Shown here piece by piece: positions 6,654 through 13,059 of a stretch of 13,059 nucleotides of DNA (positions are counted from its first letter, which is position 1; each line of letters starts with the position of its first letter). Below the pieces are notes generated by a model. The model made no database searches. It saw nothing but the letters and a program-made list of their open reading frames with translations, and was not told the DNA's origin. Location: contig JBGVOE010000108.1 of NCBI GenBank assembly GCA_045126355.1, positions 1 through 13,059 on the forward strand. The letters run 5' to 3'. The DNA is from CAZSIA01 sp045126355 (GTDB taxonomy: Bacteria; Bacillota_I; Bacilli_A; Acholeplasmatales; Anaeroplasmataceae). The position numbers and the translations under genes are program-made.

Positions 6654-7403
6654 TTAATTATTAATAAAATTATTAATATATAAAGATGTTAAACTTATTT
6701 GTTCAAATACTTCGATCTTACTAGCACCATCACCATCTTGATTACCATACATTCCAAAATAAGCATGACATCCACCTTCAATAATAATCTCAGTGAAATC
6801 ATTTGGTAAATTATTTTTATATTTTAAATACTTCTCTTTATTCATTACCTTATCTTCACTACCATAAATTGAAAGAACTTTTAAATCAGTGTTTTTCAAA
6901 TTACTAGTAGAATAAGATCCTAATAAAATCAAACCATCAAATTTATTATAATTTTTCTCTAAATAAGTAGCCGCCATTGATCCACCTAAAGAGTGTCCTC
7001 CTATATACCAATAGGAGATATTAGGAAAATAATCGATAACCTTATCAGCTGCATTTACGTTAAAAACAGCTAAATTAAAAGGCATTTCAAGCAAAACACA
7101 AGTGATTCCATTTAATGCTAATTCATACATTAAGGGTTCATACGCACTAAATTCTACCTTACCACCAGGATAAAAAATAAAACCAACGTCACTATCATTT
7201 GTTTTATATGAAATTGCTCCATCATATAAAACTCTTTTTTCTACATCTTTATTTTCAATAAATGCTTCTACCATATCGCTATCAGTATGATAGTAGTCAG
7301 AAACATAAACTAAAAATACAGAAACAATTAATAAAATAGTAATTACTATAGAAACTATATATTTAATTATTTTTTTATTACTAGACTTCCCCAAATTTAT
7401 CAC
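6654..7403 (-). CDS. Membrane-anchored alpha/beta hydrolase
   Basis: Up to 249 residues. A single N-terminal membrane segment (about 14-34), following a Lys-rich start, anchors the enzyme with the catalytic domain probably outside. The fold is a small alpha/beta hydrolase: the oxyanion-side motif FYPGGKVEFSAYEPL (77-91), the nucleophile elbow G136-H-S138-L-G-G, the acid Asp184 in IYGSEDKV and the base His213 in GGCHAYFG, followed by MYGNQDGDGAS, which is typical of this subfamily. The substrate is unknown; esters or amides are likely. No ATG is near the start. GTG 7403 gives the longest form but lies about four bases from the predicted transcript start, so TTG 7394, preceded by a GAGTGAT element, is an equally good start. 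It is the first gene of the five-gene operon, 28 bases before the membrane protein gene. Confidence 0.88.
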   Translation of the reverse strand: MINLGKSSNKKIIKYIVSIVITILLIVSVFLVYVSDYYHTDSDMVEAFIENKDVEKRVLYDGAISYKTNDSDVGFIFYPGGKVEFSAYEPLMYELALNGITCVLLEMPFNLAVFNVNAADKVIDYFPNISYWYIGGHSLGGSMAATYLEKNYNKFDGLILLGSYSTSNLKNTDLKVLSIYGSEDKVMNKEKYLKYKNNLPNDFTEIIIEGGCHAYFGMYGNQDGDGASKIEVFEQISLTSLYINNFINN

Positions 7404-7413
7404 TCTAATAAAA

Positions 7414-7422
7414 ATTATATCA
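7414..7422 (-). promoter_or_regulatory. Extended -10 promoter of the five-gene operon
   Basis: TGATATAAT on the minus strand is a perfect extended -10 (TG-N-TATAAT). No good -35 is seen, which such promoters tolerate. Transcription would start near 7407, giving a leader of only a few bases before GTG 7403 or about 13 bases before TTG 7394. Confidence 0.65.
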
Positions 7423-7432
7423 TAAATTATAT

Positions 7433-7797
7433 ATTTAACTACCTATAAAAGTCGATTTTTGTAAATGTTTTAAAATAAAAACTAAACATAAATCAAGTAT
7501 AATTTATTTAAGATTTCAGATATAATATCACACTTCAACCAAAACCAATACGTTGATATCTCAATAGTTATAATTATAAATATTATCGAAATTGCATTTG
7601 TAATCCAATTAGTCTTTATTCCTTTTTATTAATACACTTGTATGAAGAAATTAAAAATATTCGAAATAAAAATACAACAACGAACTTCGCTAATTTAGGA
7701 TTCATTAAAATTTTCAAACTTTTTTACTGTTTAATTATAAATCAAGATAGACTATTTGAAACTACAACATTATTTATAAAAGAGAGAAAAAGATAAG
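7433..7797. other. Intergenic stretch without a convincing gene
   Basis: About 365 bases, even richer in A and T than the flanks. On the minus strand there are short open pieces: a 28-codon frame beginning ATG-AAT-CCT near 7706 with hydrophobic content, and a second, startless, hydrophobic frame of about 45 codons in another register (about 7610-7470). On the plus strand an open, startless frame runs to the TAA near 7796. None has a ribosome binding site or a recognisable domain. They may be remains of a small membrane protein gene, or chance. Confidence 0.4.
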
Positions 7798-7798
7798 C

Positions 7799-7832
7799 AA
7801 AATAAAAGTAGATTCTATAAATGAATCTACTT
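7799..7832 (-). terminator. Rho-independent terminator after rubredoxin
   Basis: AAGTAGATTC and GAATCTACTT form a perfect 10-bp stem with a seven-base loop, followed on the minus strand by TTATTTT. It begins eight bases past the rubredoxin stop codon and closes the flavodiiron-rubredoxin operon. Confidence 0.85.
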
Positions 7833-7840
7833 AATTATTC

Positions 7841-7996
7841 TTATTCTTCTACAAATGATTCTTTTCCAACACCGCATAATTCGCATTGAAAATCTTCTGG
7901 TAGATCTTCAAATTTAGTTCCAGGAGCGATACCAGCTTCTGGCATTCCTAAATCTTCATCATATACCCAACCGCATACAGTACATACATATTTCAT
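7841..7996 (-). CDS. Rubredoxin
   Basis: 51 residues from ATG 7996, which stands nine bases after GGAGG. An upstream in-frame extension to 8035 would give 64 residues but overlaps the previous gene and is longer than usual. The mononuclear iron site is C5-x2-C8-G-W-V-Y and C38-x2-C41-G. GIAPGTKFEDLPEDF and GKESF are the usual long-spaced rubredoxin landmarks. Two departures are seen: the normal CPLCG is CELCG, so the proline is lost, and the aromatic residue before the second cysteine pair is Phe, not Trp. Rubredoxins are small cytosolic one-electron carriers. The gene lies 19 bases after the flavodiiron gene and ends at a terminator, so it is most likely the dedicated electron donor to that enzyme or to other peroxide and oxygen reductases. 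Confidence 0.95.
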   Translation of the reverse strand: MKYVCTVCGWVYDEDLGMPEAGIAPGTKFEDLPEDFQCELCGVGKESFVEE

Positions 7997-8015
7997 ATTC
8001 ATTTTCCTCCATTCT

Positions 8016-9797
8016 TTAAATTTTTTCAAAATCACTGGCTCCGTGATTACATAATGGACATATTATATCAGAAGGTAATTCTTCTCCTTCGTATATCCAT
8101 CCACACACTTTGCATACATAACCATTTTTTCCTGATGTATCATTTTTAGGTTTTACATTAGTAAGATAATAATTATAACTCATACTTAAAATATCATTAA
8201 TAACACTAGCTTCTACGACATCACAAATAAACATTGTATGAGTACCTAAATCAATACTTTGAATTACTTCTAATGAAATATATGAATTAATATACTCATC
8301 TAATACAACTAAGTTATTTGTTGATCGTAATTGATTATGATTTTTAAATTTATCGGTATCTTTACCACTATGAAAACCAAATAATTCAAACACTTTAAAA
8401 GGTGCATCAATATTTAAGCAGTTAACATTCATCTTATTAGTTTTAACAATAATATCATGAGAATAACTATTTTTATTAATTGTAACCGCAAAACGATTTG
8501 GACTATTAGTTACTTGTGTTACGGCATTAACAATAATTCCATTATCCTTAAGTCCATCATTAGTCGTAATAACATATAATCCATATCCTACATTAGATAA
8601 AGCTTTTAAATCATTTTTAAATACAACTTCTTTTTTAACATATTCTAAAGTTAATTCTTTAGCCAAATTTTCTAACGCTAAAATGCTATCATCATTTAAA
8701 CTAGATAAGATTTTTACACTAGTTTGACTATATTTAAGATTTTTACATGAAGCCAACATTTCCTTCATCACTTTAATTGCATTAGGTGACCATGAACCAT
8801 TTTCAATTAAAGCTACTGTTCGATTTTGAAAGTTACGTTCTGTTAAATGATTGATAAATTCCTTCATATGAGGAAAAATATCCATGTTATATGTAGATGA
8901 AGCTAAGACTAATTTATTATATCTAAAAGCTTCAGCTACAACCACACTTACATCAACTCTAGCTAAATCATAAACCACTACATTTGGGTGATTAGCATCT
9001 TTTAGGATTGATGCTAATTTCATAACTGCCTCTTTTGTATTACCATAAATAGACGCATAAGCAATCACCACACCATCTTCTTCAGGAGTATAACTACTCC
9101 ATTTGTCATAAAGATTTAGATAATGAGATAAGTTATTATTTAAGATAGGTCCATGTAGTGGACAAATCATCTTAATATCTAATTTACTAATCTTTTTTAA
9201 TAAGCTTTGAACTTGTGCTCCGTATTTCCCGACAATACCTATGTAGTAACGTCTTGCTTCATTATCCCAATCTTCTAAACTATCTAAGGCACCAAAACGC
9301 CCAAAAGCATCAGCTGAGAAAATAATCTTATCAGTTAAATCATATGTGACAATAACTTCAGGCCAATGAACCATAGGAGCAGTCATAAACATTAATTCAT
9401 GATGTCCTAAAGATAATTTGTCACCTTCACCTACAATAATTCTTTGATTAACAAAATCATTTTCGAAAAAGTTTTTCATCATCGTAAATGCTTTACTACT
9501 AGCTACAATAGTTACATTAGGATATTTATTGATAAAGTTTATAATATTAGCTGAATGGTCTGGTTCCATATGGTGAATAATTAAATAATCAACACTTCTT
9601 TCACCTAATTCTTTTTCAATATTAGCTAACCACTCGCTAGTAAACTCTTTATCTACAGTATCTAATACACATACCTTTTCATCTAAGATTAAATATGAAT
9701 TATAACTAATACCATCTTCTACAGGATATTGTCCTTCAAACAGATCAATTTTTTTGTCGAAAACACCGACATATTTAATTTTTTCATTTATATACAT
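8016..9797 (-). CDS. Multidomain flavodiiron protein (FDP core + flavin reductase + rubredoxin)
   Basis: 593 residues from ATG 9797, preceded by GGGTGAT. A start at ATG 9809 has no ribosome binding site. Domains in order: the diiron metallo-beta-lactamase-like domain (1-240), with the full ligand set H76-x-E78-x-D80-H81, H144 (MVHWPE), D163 (SADAFG) and H215 (PLHGP); an FMN-binding flavodoxin domain (243-385) with ASIYGNTKEA; a flavin-reductase-like domain (about 400-545) with NAVTQVTNSPNRFAV and HDII; and a short-spaced rubredoxin (560-593) with C562-x2-C565 and C580-x2-C583. The core reduces O2 to water or NO to N2O. The extra domains let one chain take electrons from NAD(P)H or flavin and pass them through rubredoxin. 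It is encoded with a separate rubredoxin, in line with an oxygen or nitric oxide defence role in an anaerobe. Which gas is preferred cannot be told. Confidence 0.95.
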   Translation of the reverse strand: MYINEKIKYVGVFDKKIDLFEGQYPVEDGISYNSYLILDEKVCVLDTVDKEFTSEWLANIEKELGERSVDYLIIHHMEPDHSANIINFINKYPNVTIVASSKAFTMMKNFFENDFVNQRIIVGEGDKLSLGHHELMFMTAPMVHWPEVIVTYDLTDKIIFSADAFGRFGALDSLEDWDNEARRYYIGIVGKYGAQVQSLLKKISKLDIKMICPLHGPILNNNLSHYLNLYDKWSSYTPEEDGVVIAYASIYGNTKEAVMKLASILKDANHPNVVVYDLARVDVSVVVAEAFRYNKLVLASSTYNMDIFPHMKEFINHLTERNFQNRTVALIENGSWSPNAIKVMKEMLASCKNLKYSQTSVKILSSLNDDSILALENLAKELTLEYVKKEVVFKNDLKALSNVGYGLYVITTNDGLKDNGIIVNAVTQVTNSPNRFAVTINKNSYSHDIIVKTNKMNVNCLNIDAPFKVFELFGFHSGKDTDKFKNHNQLRSTNNLVVLDEYINSYISLEVIQSIDLGTHTMFICDVVEASVINDILSMSYNYYLTNVKPKNDTSGKNGYVCKVCGWIYEGEELPSDIICPLCNHGASDFEKI

Positions 9798-9833
9798 ACT
9801 ATCACCCATCTATTTTTAACTATTTCTAATATT

Positions 9834-9842
9834 TTTATAACA
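9834..9842 (-). promoter_or_regulatory. Candidate extended -10 for flavodiiron operon
   Basis: TGTTATAAA on the minus strand fits TG-N-TATAAA and would start transcription near 9827, about 30 bases before the ATG. No matching -35 is seen and other AT-rich boxes are near, so the call is tentative. Confidence 0.35.
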
Positions 9843-9859
9843 TATTTGAAGTCAAAATA

Positions 9860-9908
9860 AAAGAGATATGCTCCAACTATAACATAACAATTATTGGCAT
9901 ATTTCTTT
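9860..9908. repeat. 12-bp inverted repeat upstream of flavodiiron gene
   Basis: AAAGAGATATGC (9860-9871) and GCATATTTCTTT (9897-9908) pair at 11 of 12 positions, with G-T at the other, around a 25-base loop. T-rich stretches follow on both strands (TATTTT on minus, TTTCTTTTT on plus). It could be a second, bidirectional terminator or a regulator site just upstream of the candidate promoter. Confidence 0.4.
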
Positions 9909-9922
9909 TTAAAATATTTGCT

Positions 9923-9965
9923 TTTTTACTGAATTTCATTTCACTGAAATTGATTTCAGTAAAAA
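9923..9965. promoter_or_regulatory. Nested palindrome with three ACTGAA half-sites, candidate operator
   Basis: The core ACTGAAAT-TG-ATTTCAGT (9943-9960) is a perfect 8-2-8 palindrome. A further ACTGAA lies 15 bp to the left (9928-9933), and TTTTTACTGAA (9923-9933) pairs exactly with TTCAGTAAAAA (9955-9965), so the whole is a near-palindrome of 43 bp. It sits between the trkH terminator and the flavodiiron gene. Confidence 0.45.
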
Positions 9966-9978
9966 CTTAATTATTTAG

Positions 9979-10015
9979 AAAATAAAAACAGGATCAGTAT
10001 TTAAACCAATCCTGT
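9979..10015 (-). terminator. Rho-independent terminator of trkAH
   Basis: In the minus-strand transcript ACAGGAT pairs with ATCCTGT, extended inward by four pairs, two of them G-U, to an 11-pair stem with a six-base loop, then TTTTATTTT. The inner wobbles pair only on the minus strand, which fits the gene direction. It begins seven bases past the trkH stop. Confidence 0.85.
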
Positions 10016-10022
10016 AATACTC

Positions 10023-11501
10023 TTAATTGTTCTTTCTCCACATATTTGGAGAGAATAATAATAATATTGGGAATAATTCTAATCTACCCGCAATCATTTC
10101 TAAAGTTAAAACAAGCTTAGAAAAGTTAGAGTAAGATGAAAAATTACCAGCTGGTCCTACAATACTACCTAAACCAGGACCAACGTTATTTAGGCATGTA
10201 AGTGATGATGTAATAGTTGTTTCTAAATCAATATTAGGCATATTAGGATTATATATTGAAATCAAGACTGTACAAACAATAAATACAAGTACATAAACAA
10301 CAAAATATCCCATTACACTATCTACAGTTGCCTCAGATAAAGGTTTTGAGTCCATATAAACAACTTCAACCTTACGAGGTCTAACTAATTTTTTTACCTT
10401 AGCTACTGCTGATTTAAATAAAATAACAACTCTACTCATTTTAAATCCACCAGCTGTTGAACCAGCACAAGCACCAAAACATATTAACATCAAAATTATT
10501 GCTTTTGATAAAATAGGCCATGTATTAAAATCGCAAGTCGAGTAACCTGTAGTTGAAATTATTGAAGCTACTTGGAATAGTGATAATCTAAATGTTTCTT
10601 CAACATTACCAACTTGTGGATAAATATTAAAACAAATAATTAAAACACTTAAAATAACTGTAACAATATAAACTTTAATTTCTGTATTTTTATATACATC
10701 TTTAACATTTTTAATTAGTAATAAATAAAACATTGAGAAGTTAATTCCAAAGACTATCATAAAGATACTAATCACATACTGAGAGTAGGCTGTAAATGAA
10801 GCAAGCCCATCAGCGTGTGCACTAAATCCACCAGTACCCGCAGTACCTAACGAATAAATCAAACTATGAAATACATTCATCTCAGTATCTGGACCTAATA
10901 ATAACAACAAGAATTCTACTAAGGTTAAAACCATATAGATAATATACAAAATTCTTGATGATGCAGCCATTTTAGATACTAAGCGTCCAACTTGTGGACC
11001 AGGGCTTTCAGCACGAAGAATATGAAGTGATGAACCTTCTTTAGACTCAGGAATAATAGCTAGAATAAATACTAAGACACCCATTCCACCTATCCAGTGT
11101 GAAAAGCTTCTCCAAAACAAAGTACTATGACTTAAGACTTCTACATTAGGAACAATACTTGCACCTGTTGTAGTAAACCCAGAAGCCATTTCAAAAAATG
11201 CATCAAAGAAATTTGGAATATCTTTAGTTAAAATAAATGGAATACAACCAAATAGTGACATCATTAACCAAGATAGGCCAACAATAATCATACCTTCTCT
11301 AACAAGCATTTTAGATGATTTTGCTTTTTCAATATTTAAAAGTATTCCTAACAAAACTAAAACAACAATTGGAATTATATAAGCTAAATAATAAGTAATA
11401 CCTTCTTGGTAAATAAAACTTACTATTAACGGAAGAACCATTAACGCTGCTAGTAAGATTAAAATTTTACCAATGATATTTTTAATTATTGAAAAATTCA
11501 T
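10023..11501 (-). CDS. trkH: Trk-type potassium channel subunit TrkH
   Basis: 492 residues, the usual length for TrkH. The protein has four M1-pore-M2 repeats preceded by extra helices. The four selectivity-filter loops are visible with their glycines: SGFTTTGAS (107-115), GTAGTGGFSAH (219-229), ISTTGYS (315-321) and CLNNVGPGLG (436-445). The intramembrane gating segment is GACAGSTAGGFKMSR (343-357). HWIGGMG (135-141) is a further family block. It forms the dimeric K+ (and Na+) conducting membrane subunit, gated by the cytosolic TrkA ring. The start ATG 11501 follows GGAG by seven bases, and the trkA stop codon lies between them, so the two genes are translationally coupled. It is the last gene of the pair and ends at a terminator. 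Confidence 0.96.
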   Translation of the reverse strand: MNFSIIKNIIGKILILLAALMVLPLIVSFIYQEGITYYLAYIIPIVVLVLLGILLNIEKAKSSKMLVREGMIIVGLSWLMMSLFGCIPFILTKDIPNFFDAFFEMASGFTTTGASIVPNVEVLSHSTLFWRSFSHWIGGMGVLVFILAIIPESKEGSSLHILRAESPGPQVGRLVSKMAASSRILYIIYMVLTLVEFLLLLLGPDTEMNVFHSLIYSLGTAGTGGFSAHADGLASFTAYSQYVISIFMIVFGINFSMFYLLLIKNVKDVYKNTEIKVYIVTVILSVLIICFNIYPQVGNVEETFRLSLFQVASIISTTGYSTCDFNTWPILSKAIILMLICFGACAGSTAGGFKMSRVVILFKSAVAKVKKLVRPRKVEVVYMDSKPLSEATVDSVMGYFVVYVLVFIVCTVLISIYNPNMPNIDLETTITSSLTCLNNVGPGLGSIVGPAGNFSSYSNFSKLVLTLEMIAGRLELFPILLLFSPNMWRKNN

Positions 11502-11504
11502 ATC

Positions 11505-12863
11505 TTACTCCAAGATTTCATTTAAATCTTTTAATAATTTATTTGTTGATACAACAATGACTTTATCATTTAAAGTAATAAAATCATTTCCTGAAGGAAT
11601 TATTACTTCTTCCCCTTTAATGATAGCAGCAATCAAAATGTTTTTCTTTAATTTTAAATTCTTAAGTGGAATATCAAGTAAACGTTTATTAGCTTTAGCT
11701 ACAAACTCTAAAGCTTCCACTTTATTATTTAGAAGTTTATGAAGTGTTACAACATTACTTCCGCGTAGGTTATTAACAGAACGAATATAACTAATAATCT
11801 TACTTGCAGTAATATCTTTAGTAGAAACAACACTAGCTAAACTAACGCTTTCCATAATTTGTAAAAGTGATGTTTTATTAACTTTAGTAATAATCTTTTT
11901 AATATTCTTTTTATTAGCGTACATACTAACAATAATATTTTCTTCATCACTACCAGTTAAACATACAATAGCGTCTGTATTATCTAATCCTTCTTCTTCT
12001 AAAACCTCTTGATCTGTTCCATCACCACAAATGATAGTCGCTTTAGGAAGTAAGGCACTTAACTCTTTACAACGTTCATGGTTTTCTTCTAAAATCTTAA
12101 CATCAAACTTATTTTTTAATAATTCTTTTCCTAAATAAGCACTGATTTTCCCGCCACCAACAATCATAACACTCTTAATTTTAGTTTCTTGAACACCAGA
12201 TTTATCTAAGAATGTTCTTAATGTTGAACGATTATTAGCTGTGATATAGATTTTATCTTTAGGCATAAAAGTAAAACTTCCTGATGGAATAATTACTTCA
12301 TCCCCTCTTACAACCGCACAAACTAATACTTTAATTTGATATGTTTGATAAACATTTAATAATGATTGACCAATTAAAGGATTGCCTTCAGGAATAAATA
12401 ATTCAACTAAGTCAACATTACCATTAGCAAATGAATCAACTCTAATTGCTTCTGGGAAGTTTAGGATCTTTGTAATCTCATTAGCTGTTTCTTCTTCTGG
12501 ATTAATTGGCATTGTTATACCTAATCCATCACGAATAATATTTAACTGATTACTATATTCATAACTTCTAACACGTGCTACAGTTGCCTTAGCACCCATT
12601 TTTTGGGCAATTAAACAAGCTAAGATATTTGTTTCATCGCTATCTGTAGCGGCTACTAATAAATCAGCTTTTCCAACGCCAGCTTCCATTAAGATATCAT
12701 AACTTGCGCCATTACCAACAATACCAATAACATCAAAGTTATCAATAATATCTTCTATGTTGCTTGGCTTTTTATCAATTACGATTACTTCATGACCTTC
12801 TTGGCAAGTAGCCTCAATAATTGCATGACCAACCTTACCATTTCCAACAACAACAACTTTCAT
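11505..12863 (-). CDS. trkA: Trk potassium uptake regulatory protein TrkA (RCK tandem)
   Basis: 452 residues from ATG 12863. An in-frame GTG at 12872 lies within the AGGTGAT ribosome binding site and is unlikely to be used. Two tandem RCK units are seen. The first has the nucleotide loop G7-N-G-K-V-G12 with the strand-ending Asp30, the segment DSDETNILACLIAQKMGA, and an RCK_C domain (about 140-222). The second has G236-G-G-K-I-S241 with Glu259/Glu260, DGTDQEVLEEEG, and an RCK_C domain (about 370-450) containing AIIKGEEVIIPSG. The repeated VxRGDEVIIPSG / IIKGEEVIIPSG blocks make the internal duplication plain. TrkA binds NAD(H) and ATP/ADP as a cytosolic ring and opens or closes TrkH. The stop codon lies three bases before the trkH start. 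Confidence 0.96.
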   Translation of the reverse strand: MKVVVVGNGKVGHAIIEATCQEGHEVIVIDKKPSNIEDIIDNFDVIGIVGNGASYDILMEAGVGKADLLVAATDSDETNILACLIAQKMGAKATVARVRSYEYSNQLNIIRDGLGITMPINPEEETANEITKILNFPEAIRVDSFANGNVDLVELFIPEGNPLIGQSLLNVYQTYQIKVLVCAVVRGDEVIIPSGSFTFMPKDKIYITANNRSTLRTFLDKSGVQETKIKSVMIVGGGKISAYLGKELLKNKFDVKILEENHERCKELSALLPKATIICGDGTDQEVLEEEGLDNTDAIVCLTGSDEENIIVSMYANKKNIKKIITKVNKTSLLQIMESVSLASVVSTKDITASKIISYIRSVNNLRGSNVVTLHKLLNNKVEALEFVAKANKRLLDIPLKNLKLKKNILIAAIIKGEEVIIPSGNDFITLNDKVIVVSTNKLLKDLNEILE

Positions 12864-12893
12864 AAAAATCACCTCATGATTTCTTTGTTATGT

Positions 12894-12899
12894 ATTATA
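12894..12899 (-). promoter_or_regulatory. -10 box upstream of trkA
   Basis: A consensus TATAAT on the minus strand about 30 bases before the trkA ATG. The predicted start near 12887 leaves a 24-base leader with AGGTGAT. No good -35 is visible; the region is covered by an AT palindrome. Confidence 0.5.
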
Positions 12900-12908
12900 T
12901 TTTACCAC

Positions 12909-12929
12909 ATATTTATAAAATATAAATAT
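12909..12929. repeat. Perfect AT-only palindrome upstream of trkA
   Basis: ATATTTATA-AAA-TATAAATAT is an exact 9-3-9 inverted repeat covering the -35 region of trkA, eight bases past the stop of the upstream gene. There is no T run after it on the minus strand, so it is not a standard terminator. With no G or C it may be chance. Confidence 0.3.
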
Positions 12930-12937
12930 AAAATTAA

Positions 12938-13059
12938 TTATTCACTGTAATGAATGTAGTATGAAAGACCAAAAGCTCCTTCATAATAATATACTTCTAA
13001 CATATCTCCAACTTTTAATGTTTCGTATTCATAATCACTAATAGAAATTTCATATTCAA
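12938..13059 (-). CDS. Hypothetical protein, C-terminal fragment
   Basis: The last 39 residues of a protein whose start lies beyond the right edge. The frame has no stop from the edge to TAA at 12938. It is acidic and tyrosine-rich (for example ISISDYEYETLKVGDMLEVYYYEG). The pattern of a short strand, a Y-x3-L-K-V-G-D turn and another strand recalls small beta-barrel domains at the end of secreted or membrane-attached proteins. I do not recognise the family. It ends 74 bases before trkA, on the same strand; no terminator with a T run is seen between them, so read-through into trkA is possible. Confidence 0.65.
   Translation of the reverse strand, partial: EYEISISDYEYETLKVGDMLEVYYYEGAFGLSYYIHYSE

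Noticed and set aside
6498..6683. Plus-strand open frame of 61 codons
   Set aside because: Antisense to the start of the membrane protein gene and the operon junction; AT-rich chance frame.
7620..7797. Startless plus-strand open frame
   Set aside because: No start codon or ribosome site, composition typical of AT-rich non-coding DNA, and no recognisable domain.
8003..8035. 64-residue rubredoxin starting upstream at 8035
   Set aside because: The extension overlaps the flavodiiron gene end and exceeds family length, and GGAGG at 8006-8010 fits ATG 7996.
11473..11742. Plus-strand open frame of 89 codons
   Set aside because: Antisense to the trkA end and trkH start, both well-supported genes.
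1..13059. CRISPR arrays, insertion sequences, tRNA or rRNA genes
   Set aside because: No regularly spaced repeats, transposase-like frames, terminal repeats, or tRNA/rRNA-like conserved sequence was seen on either strand.

Overview
The window is very AT-rich, and all twelve genes with a visible stop, plus one gene running off the left edge, lie on the minus strand, so transcription runs from high to low coordinates. Strong GGAGG-type ribosome binding sites, TTG/GTG start options, lipoproteins with short N-terminal signals, TrkAH, a flavodiiron protein and an EFR1-type flavodoxin-ferredoxin suggest a low-GC anaerobic or microaerophilic Bacillota, perhaps a gut Erysipelotrichia/Bacilli lineage close to the Mollicutes. 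The genus cannot be named from this. All frames are open under the standard code. Eight genes stop with TAA, four with TAG and none with TGA.

In transcription order: (1) 13059-12938 is the C-terminal end of an unrecognised protein. (2) 12863-10023 is trkA-trkH, a potassium uptake operon with a -10 box upstream and a rho-independent terminator (9979-10015). (3) 9797-7841 is a flavodiiron protein carrying flavin reductase and rubredoxin domains, followed by a free-standing rubredoxin and a terminator (7799-7832). This is an O2 or NO reduction module, preceded by a dense set of inverted repeats. (4) 7797-7433 has no convincing gene. (5) 7403-3682 is a five-gene operon, from an extended -10 promoter (7414-7422) to a terminator (3620-3657). 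It encodes a membrane-anchored alpha/beta hydrolase, a six-helix membrane protein, a small protein resembling ferredoxin-dependent bilin reductases (PcyA/HY2 family), an atypical NAD(P)-binding SDR and an EFR1 flavodoxin-ferredoxin. (6) 3498-1 is a carbohydrate region: an SGNH/sialate-O-acetylesterase-like lipoprotein with its own promoter and operator-like palindrome, a GH2 glycosidase with an unusual structured leader, and a CotH-family lipoprotein overlapping the GH2 end.

The most interesting item is the five-gene operon. A bilin-reductase-like protein in an apparently non-photosynthetic low-GC bacterium, beside a flavodoxin-ferredoxin that could feed it electrons and an SDR, suggests a linear tetrapyrrole (or other conjugated substrate) reduction pathway. 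The family call rests on motif comparison from memory and needs a profile or structure search.
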